Source of the DNA: Streptomyces roseolus
Lineage (GTDB): Bacteria > Actinomycetota > Actinomycetes > Streptomycetales > Streptomycetaceae
Length of the DNA stretch: 64,000 nt
NCBI RefSeq assembly: GCF_014649855.1
Contig: NZ_BMTV01000025.1
Coordinates: forward strand, 17,731-81,730
Direction: 5' to 3'
Part shown: piece after piece, positions 58,887 through 64,000 of the stretch
Layout: each line of letters starts with the position of its first letter
Numbering within the stretch: position 1 is the first letter of the stretch
Position numbers and translations under genes: made by a program
The notes under the pieces: model-generated
What the model was told of the DNA's origin: nothing
What the model saw: only the letters and a program-made list of their open reading frames with translations
Database searches by the model: none

Positions 58887-59777
58887 ATGGCCGTATACAC
58901 GGAAGGCACCCCCTGCTGGGTGGACGCGCAGCTCCCCGACCTGGAGGCGGGCAAGCGCTTCTACGGCGAGCTGTTCGGCTGGACCTTCGACGACGACCGC
59001 GACGAGGCCCTCCTCGACGGCCGCAGGGTCGCCGGACTCCTCCCCAAGCGGGACGGCCGCATGCCCACCACCTGGACCGTCTACCTCGCCACCCGGGACG
59101 CCGGCACCGTCGCCGCCCGGGTGAAGGCCGCCGGCGGGCAGATGGTCATGGAGCCGTACCCCGTCGGCCCCTTCGGCGTCCTCGCCCTGGCCGCCGACCC
59201 CGGCGGCGCCGTCCTCGGCCTGCGCCAGTCGGGAGAGGACGACGGCTTCGAAGTGATCAACGAGCCGGGCTCCTTCTGCTGGATGGAGGTGTACACCCGC
59301 CGCCCCGGCCCCGTGGACACCTTCTACGCCTCCGTCTTCGGCTGGCTGGGCCGCCAGGCCGACCCCGAGGAGGAGGGCAAGGAGGCCGGCTTCGACTACC
59401 GCGTCTGGTCCCCGCCCGGCTCCCGCCCCGGCGACGACACCGCCTTCGGTGGCCGGGCCGTCATCACCGACGCCTTCCCCGCCGAGATGCCGGGCCACGT
59501 CCTGGTCTACTTCGCCGTCCGCGACTGCGACGAGGCCTGCGCCACCACCGTCCGCCTCGGCGGCCGGGTCGCCGAACCCCCCGTCGACACCCCCTACGGC
59601 CGCATCGCCGTCCTCCACGACAACCAGGGCGCCCGCTTCGCCGTCCTCGCCGAACCCACCCCCGCCGACCCCCTCGACGCCCCCGGGGAACCGGCCGCCC
59701 TCTCCACCGACACCACCCCCCTCGAGACCCCCGCCCCCACCGTGTCCACCCTCTCGGAGCCCACCGCCGAGCCGTGA
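58887..59777 (+). CDS. Double VOC (glyoxalase-fold) domain protein
   Basis: The 296-residue protein holds two vicinal-oxygen-chelate modules, about 1-115 (CWVDAQLPDLEAGKRFYGEL, GPFGVLALAADPGGAVLGLR) and about 125-255 (FCWMEVYTRRPGPVDTFYAS, YGRIAVLHDNQGARFAVLAE), and a Thr/Pro tail. The canonical metal ligands of glyoxalase I are not obvious, so it may be a binding/resistance-type VOC protein. TAGCGT ends 6 bases before ATG 58887 without a ribosome site, suggesting a leaderless mRNA. Confidence 0.9.
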   Translation: MAVYTEGTPCWVDAQLPDLEAGKRFYGELFGWTFDDDRDEALLDGRRVAGLLPKRDGRMPTTWTVYLATRDAGTVAARVKAAGGQMVMEPYPVGPFGVLALAADPGGAVLGLRQSGEDDGFEVINEPGSFCWMEVYTRRPGPVDTFYASVFGWLGRQADPEEEGKEAGFDYRVWSPPGSRPGDDTAFGGRAVITDAFPAEMPGHVLVYFAVRDCDEACATTVRLGGRVAEPPVDTPYGRIAVLHDNQGARFAVLAEPTPADPLDAPGEPAALSTDTTPLETPAPTVSTLSEPTAEP

Positions 59778-59902
59778 GCGATCCGCTCCGCGCGACCCGT
59801 GACACCCCGATCCGCCCCCGGGTTCGCAACCGGGGCCTCGGACAGGAAGAATCAGGGCCCGGGGCCGTATCGTCGTGGCCCGTACGGGGAGGTGGCAGGC
59901 AA

Positions 59903-62275
59903 GTGGAACAGCTGACGCAGCACGACCCGAGACGCATCGGGCCCTTCGAGGTGCTGGGCCGGCTCGGCGCGGGCGGCATGGGTCTGGTCTATCTCGCGCG
60001 TTCGGCGTCCGGCCGGCGCGTGGCGATCAAGACCGTGCGCACCGAGCTCGCGGAGGACCAGCTGTTCCGGGTGCGGTTCACCCGTGAGGTGGAGGCCGCC
60101 CGGGCGGTGTCCGGGTTCTACACGGCCGCCGTGGTGGACGCCGACCCGCGGGCCGCCGTGCCGTGGCTGGCGACCGCGTACGTCCCGGCGCCCTCGCTGG
60201 AAGAGATAGTGAACGAGTGCGGGCCGCTCCCGGCCCAGGCCGTCCGCTGGCTCGCCGCCGGCGTCGCCGAGGCGCTGCAGTCCATCCACGGCGCCGGGCT
60301 CGTCCACCGCGACCTCAAGCCGTCCAACGTGCTCGTCGTCGAGGACGGGCCCCGGGTGATCGACTTCGGCATCGCGTCCGGCGTCTCCAACACACGGCTG
60401 ACGATGACCAACGTCGCCGTGGGCACCCCCGCCTACATGTCGCCCGAGCAGGCCCGCGACTCGCGCAGCGTCACCGGCGCCAGCGACGTCTTCTCGCTCG
60501 GCTCCATGCTCGTCTTCGCGGCGACCGGGCACGCCCCCTTCCACGGCGCCAACCCGGTCGAGACCGTCTTCATGCTGCTGCGCGAGGGCCCCGACCTGGA
60601 GGGCCTGCCGGACGAGCTGCGGCCGCTCATCGACGCGTGCATGCAGATGGACGTGGCCCAGCGGCCCACCCCGGCCGACCTCCAGGCCATGCTCGCCCCG
60701 CATCTCTTCGGTCCGGGCAGCGACGACAGCGGCACCGCCTCCGCGTGGCTGCCCGAGTCCGCCGTCACCATGATCGAGACCCGGCGCGGCGGGCGCCCGG
60801 CCCCGTCGCCGCCGGTCTCCCCGCCGCCGATGCCGCCGCGCCCGCCCGTCCCGTACGAGGGCGGCGACCCGCGCGCGCCCGAGCCGGCCCCCGCGGGCGG
60901 CCGGCACGCGGGGCCCGCGGCGGAGTCCGGCGGTCCGGTGCGGCTCGGCGGCGCCACCGTGCCGATCGGGCCCGGTCCCCGCGTCGCCGACACCCGGGCG
61001 GCGCTCCGCCTCGGCCAGGCCGCCGACCCGCACGCCACCGGCTGGGTCCGGCCGCCCGGCGGCGAGGCCGCGCCGGCCTCCGCGCCCGTGCCCGTGCCCC
61101 CGCAGGCGGCGCAGCCCGAGCAGGGGCCCGGGCCCTGGCGGCCGTGGCGCTTCCGCATGTCGAACGACGTGTGGGGGACGCCGGTCGTCGACGGCGACCT
61201 GCTGTACGTGACCTCCTTCGAGGTGCACGCCCTGGACACCGGCTCGGGCCGGCGCCAGTTCAAGACGAGGGACGTCGCCTGGTCGATGGCGGTGGCCCAG
61301 GGCCGCATCCACGCCTCCGACGGCCCGACGCTGTACGCGCTCGACGCCACCGACGGCAGCGAGCGCTGGCGGCTGCGCACCGACGCCTGGGTGTACTCCC
61401 TCAAGGTCGACCGGGGGACCGTCGTCACCGGTACCCGGGGCGGCGGCGCGCAGGGCTGGGAGGCGTCCAACGGCGCCAAGCTGTGGGAGGTCACCGGCTG
61501 CCAGACGGACTTCGAGACCCCCGAGGCCGGCCCGGCGATCCACGGCGACACCGTGTACGTGTGGCAGGACGCCCGGCTGAAGGCCCTCGACGCCCGGACG
61601 GGCGTCGAGCGCTGGTCGTACCCGATCGGCGACGCCGCCTCCTGCGGGCACGTGCCGGTCCGGGTCGCCCCGGCCGAGGACGGCTGGGTGTACGTCTCCG
61701 CCGGCACCCGCGTCCTGTCGATCGACATCGCCGCCGGGCACGTCCGCTGGCACTTCGAGGCGCCCGCCGTCTTCCTCTCCCCGCCCGCGTTCGCGCCCGG
61801 CCCGGCCGTCACCGGCGGCGGCGTCTACCTCGCCGACCACCTCGGCACGGTGTACGCCCTCGACGCCACCACCGGCCAGGACCGCTGGCGGATCGCGACC
61901 GAGCAGCGCCAGTCGTCCGAGCCGGTGCTCGTCGCGGACGGCAACGTGCACGTGGGCAGCGGCAGCGCGCTCTACACCCTGGACGCGGTCACCGGCACCC
62001 CCCGGTGGCGGTTCGCGGCCGGCGCCGAGCTGGTGGGCACGCCGGTCGTCGCCGACGGCCGGGTGCACTTCGGCTCCGCCGACCACGTCCTCTACACCCT
62101 GGACGCGACCGGCGGGCAGCTCCGCTGGAAGCTCGCCACCGGCGGCGAGATCACCGGCTCGCCGGTGGCGAAGGGCGGGGTCGTGTACGCGTGCAGCAAG
62201 GACCGCTGCGTGTACGCGCTCGACGCGGCGAAGGGCACGGCGACGGCGGGCCGGGGCGCGGCGGCGGCCCGCTAG
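59903..62275 (+). CDS. Serine/threonine protein kinase with C-terminal PQQ beta-propeller
   Basis: The 790-residue protein has a Hanks-type kinase domain (about 10-275): GAGGMG loop at 22-27, Lys43 in VAIKTVR, HRDLKP at 135-140 and DFG at 154-156, with GTPAYMSPEQ in the activation region. A Pro/Gly/Ala linker (about 290-405) leads to a PQQ-like beta-propeller of repeats such as LYALDATDGSERWRL, VYALDATTGQDRWRI and LYTLDATGGQLRWKL. No membrane helix is seen, so the propeller should be cytoplasmic, as in AfsK-type kinases. GTG 59903 follows GGGGAGG. The propeller probably senses a ligand or binds partners. Confidence 0.93.
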   Translation: MEQLTQHDPRRIGPFEVLGRLGAGGMGLVYLARSASGRRVAIKTVRTELAEDQLFRVRFTREVEAARAVSGFYTAAVVDADPRAAVPWLATAYVPAPSLEEIVNECGPLPAQAVRWLAAGVAEALQSIHGAGLVHRDLKPSNVLVVEDGPRVIDFGIASGVSNTRLTMTNVAVGTPAYMSPEQARDSRSVTGASDVFSLGSMLVFAATGHAPFHGANPVETVFMLLREGPDLEGLPDELRPLIDACMQMDVAQRPTPADLQAMLAPHLFGPGSDDSGTASAWLPESAVTMIETRRGGRPAPSPPVSPPPMPPRPPVPYEGGDPRAPEPAPAGGRHAGPAAESGGPVRLGGATVPIGPGPRVADTRAALRLGQAADPHATGWVRPPGGEAAPASAPVPVPPQAAQPEQGPGPWRPWRFRMSNDVWGTPVVDGDLLYVTSFEVHALDTGSGRRQFKTRDVAWSMAVAQGRIHASDGPTLYALDATDGSERWRLRTDAWVYSLKVDRGTVVTGTRGGGAQGWEASNGAKLWEVTGCQTDFETPEAGPAIHGDTVYVWQDARLKALDARTGVERWSYPIGDAASCGHVPVRVAPAEDGWVYVSAGTRVLSIDIAAGHVRWHFEAPAVFLSPPAFAPGPAVTGGGVYLADHLGTVYALDATTGQDRWRIATEQRQSSEPVLVADGNVHVGSGSALYTLDAVTGTPRWRFAAGAELVGTPVVADGRVHFGSADHVLYTLDATGGQLRWKLATGGEITGSPVAKGGVVYACSKDRCVYALDAAKGTATAGRGAAAAR

Positions 62276-62916
62276 GCGTTCGGGTCGCGGCCCCTCTGGT
62301 CGCGGTCCCCCGGGTCGCGCGGCGGTTCCGCGGGGACGTCGAAGCGGCCGGGGGCGGCGTAGGGCATGGACCGGGTCTCGGTGTCGTACGGGTTCCCGGT
62401 TCCGTGGTCCGTCGTCCCGTGCCCCGTGCCGTACGGCTCCGGTGGCGGGCCCTCGTCGGGCGTCGGGTGCGGCCGGCCGGCGGCGGGCTCCAGGCGGTGG
62501 CGCCGCGGGCGGCCCGCCATGACGAGCGCGCCGAGCAGGAGCAGCAGTCCGCCGCCGAGGGCGTTCGCGACGCCGTCGCCGAGGCCGCGGCCGTCCCCGG
62601 AGACCACCAGGCTGCCCTCGGCCTGCCCGACCCGCACCATCCACAGGACCGTGAAGCCGAGGACGATCACTCCGGCGACCGCGACGAGCAGCCGCGAGCG
62701 CAGCACCACCCCGAGCAGGGTGACGAGGGCGGCGACGGCGAACGGCAGCAGGATCGAGCCGATCACCCCGCCGCCGGAGCCGGTGATGCCGGTGAAGAGG
62801 TCCCCGATCCGGTAGTCGCTGCCGTGACGGCCGTCGTACCAGGCACGGAAGGGGCTCCAGACGGCGGCCGTCGCTCCGACGAGGGCCAGGACCGAGCCGA
62901 CGACGTTGCGGATCAT
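62272..62916 (-). CDS. Membrane protein, unknown function
   Basis: The 214-residue protein has four predicted helices in residues 1-135 (VVGSVLALVGATAAVWSPFR, SILLPFAVAALVTLLGVVLR, LLVAVAGVIVLGFTVLWMVR, ANALGGGLLLLLGALVMAGR). A WYDGRHGSDYRI external loop and a Pro/Gly/Arg/Asp cytoplasmic tail complete it. I recognise a recurrent streptomycete protein but no function. It overlaps the kinase stop by 4 bases on the opposite strand. Confidence 0.8.
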   Translation of the reverse strand: MIRNVVGSVLALVGATAAVWSPFRAWYDGRHGSDYRIGDLFTGITGSGGGVIGSILLPFAVAALVTLLGVVLRSRLLVAVAGVIVLGFTVLWMVRVGQAEGSLVVSGDGRGLGDGVANALGGGLLLLLGALVMAGRPRRHRLEPAAGRPHPTPDEGPPPEPYGTGHGTTDHGTGNPYDTETRSMPYAAPGRFDVPAEPPRDPGDRDQRGRDPNA

Positions 62917-63058
62917 CGATCGGCCTCCTCGGGCTGTGCGGTCCTGCTCTCCCGTTTCCGACGCTACGCCCGGTGCCGGGGGCCCGCCAGGCGGGATCCC
63001 GGTGCCCCGTTAGGGTGTGGCGCGCACATGACGGACGGACGACGGGGAGACGGTGACG

Positions 63059-63673
63059 GTGGTACGGACCCGGCTGAAGATGGCGGCCACGCTGACGGTG
63101 GTGGTGCTGGCGCTGACCGGCTTCCAGACGAGCAGCAGCGGCGGCGGCAAGGGCGGTAGCGGCAAGAGCAAGAGCAGCGGCGGGGGCGGCGGCTGCTCCA
63201 GCGACAAGAAGGACAACGACGACTACAGCGGGTCCGGGTCGAGCGGCAGCGGCCACGACGACAGCGGCAGTGGCAGCGGCAGCGGCAGCGAGTACACGGC
63301 CGAGCCGACGGCGACGGCCACGTACGGCCCGGGTGTCGACGTGCTCGTCGTCGACTGCGTGAAGCCCGAGCAGAAGAAGCGCAAGGGCAAGCCCGCCCGC
63401 AAGGCGGACACCACGGCGACGCTCCGGATCGTCAACGAGGGGCTGTACAGCACCACCGACAGCTACCGGGTGACGCTGGAGTTCCGCGACGCCTCGGGTC
63501 TCGCGGTCGACAGGGCGGTGACGACGGTGACCGTGGGGGCCGGGGAGCGGAAGGACTTCGACGTGAGGATGACGAAGCCCAAGCTCGTCGGCAAGGTCAG
63601 GAAGTGCGTGGTCGCCGAGGCCACCGAGGTCGTCGTCCCTACCGCGTCCGGTACCCCGTCGCCCGCCTCCTGA
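63059..63673 (+). CDS. Secreted protein with Ser/Gly-rich linker
   Basis: From GTG 63059 (GGGGAG 9 bases upstream; a GTG at 63053 is the alternative) the 204-residue product has a signal helix (LKMAATLTVVVLALTGFQTS). A Ser/Gly/Lys stretch (about 22-80), including GGGGGCSSDKKDNDDYSG, precedes a beta-sandwich-like domain: VDVLVVDCVKPEQKKRKGKP, TTATLRIVNEGLYSTTDSYR and VRKCVVAEATEVVV, with a likely Cys-Cys bond. It resembles FxLYD/DUF-type extracellular proteins of Streptomyces. Function is unknown. Its end overlaps the enoyl-CoA hydratase gene by 35 bases. Confidence 0.78.
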   Translation: MVRTRLKMAATLTVVVLALTGFQTSSSGGGKGGSGKSKSSGGGGGCSSDKKDNDDYSGSGSSGSGHDDSGSGSGSGSEYTAEPTATATYGPGVDVLVVDCVKPEQKKRKGKPARKADTTATLRIVNEGLYSTTDSYRVTLEFRDASGLAVDRAVTTVTVGAGERKDFDVRMTKPKLVGKVRKCVVAEATEVVVPTASGTPSPAS

Positions 63674-64000
63674 GCAGCTCCGCCTGCCGCTCCGCCGGCA
63701 GGCTGCCGAGGGTGACGAGGTGCGGGGCCTGGGCGAGGGCCTGGGACCTGACGGCCTCCTTGGCGGACCAGAGGGCGCGGACGGTGCCCTGCACGGCGCC
63801 GGTCGGGTAGGAGGCGATGACGGCCGCCGCCGCGCGGGCGGCGGCGAGCGCCCCGCCGGCCGGCGTCACCTCGCTGACCAGGCCCGTCTCGTACGCCCGG
63901 CGGACGGAGACGCGTTCGGCGGAGCCCATGAGGGCCATCCGGACGACCTCCCCGAAGGGCATCCGCTGCGCCATGTGGACGGTCTCGAAGGCGCTGGCCA
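63639..64000 (-). CDS. Enoyl-CoA hydratase/isomerase family protein, C-terminal part
   Basis: Only the last 120 codons are in the window; the frame is open to its edge (reading ASAFETVHMAQRMPFGEVVR). The text RMALMGSAERVSVRRAYETG, LVSEVTPAGGALAAARAAAA and PTGAVQGTVRALWSAKEAVR is the C-terminal helical part of crotonases, where the family substrate-channel residues lie. The oxyanion-hole half is outside the window. The gene converges on the secreted-protein gene with a 35-base overlap. Confidence 0.85.
   Translation of the reverse strand, partial: ASAFETVHMAQRMPFGEVVRMALMGSAERVSVRRAYETGLVSEVTPAGGALAAARAAAAVIASYPTGAVQGTVRALWSAKEAVRSQALAQAPHLVTLGSLPAERQAELLRRRATGYRTR

Overview
The window reads as a stretch of a Streptomyces chromosome (or a very close actinomycete). 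GC is very high with G/C-biased third codon positions, and GTG starts are common. Secreted proteins carry Sec or Tat lipoprotein signals. Hallmark gene sets are present: class I lysyl-tRNA synthetase beside argS, the Ccs/ResB cytochrome c maturation operon, the futalosine menaquinone genes, and families such as DUF1876, DUF4232, DUF2637, DUF6879 and DUF4229. No rRNA, tRNA, CRISPR array or prophage was recognised.

Layout. 1-3.4 kb: a frameshifted DUF4253 gene, a small DUF1876 gene, a DUF4232 lipoprotein and a membrane-anchored HTH protein. 3.4-10.6 kb: argS and lysS diverge from one control region, followed by a DUF2637 membrane protein and two lipoproteins. 10.7-12.9 kb: rtcB (RNA ligase), whose 3' half has different codon use, facing a free-standing LAGLIDADG endonuclease gene. 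13-21.3 kb: small metabolic and regulatory genes (SDR, YnfA, a FAD monooxygenase with its divergent TetR, Mut7-C, two GNATs, MerR). 21.4-30 kb: hemL with a phosphatase gene, a Tat lipoprotein with a deacetylase fold, then resA-ccdA-resB-ccsB, which would deliver reductant and haem for cytochrome c assembly.

30-37 kb: an SRPBCC protein, an MFS transporter, a FUSC-like exporter, and a two-gene unit of a STAND-like ATPase plus a membrane-tethered periplasmic-binding-fold protein. 37.1-39.4 kb is the most irregular stretch: a GntR-deaminase fusion, a structured leader with tiny ORFs, a truncated XRE regulator and a fused DUF6879 protein. This looks like the scar of a plasmid-like or integrative element. 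39.5-47.8 kb: flavodoxin-like, EamA and LysR genes, then the late menaquinone genes (UbiD-type decarboxylase, MqnP, UbiX), an AsnC regulator and mqnE.

47.8-64 kb: AraC and GNAT genes, an HTH-less UTRA protein, a cysteine-rich leader peptide before a DAACS symporter, a solitary TnpB with a right-end hairpin, a TetR and acyl-CoA ligase pair with a palindromic operator, DUF4242 and PNPOx genes, a small gene graveyard (thiolase and nitroreductase fragments), a TetR, a double-VOC protein, a Ser/Thr kinase with a PQQ propeller, and the end of an enoyl-CoA hydratase gene.

The strongest leads are the rtcB/homing-endonuclease co-conversion tract, the Cys-rich leader of the symporter, the ATPase plus tethered receptor pair, and the GntR-deaminase/XRE scar region. 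At least eleven genes have a -10-like hexamer 6-7 bases before the start codon and no Shine-Dalgarno, suggesting leaderless mRNAs.
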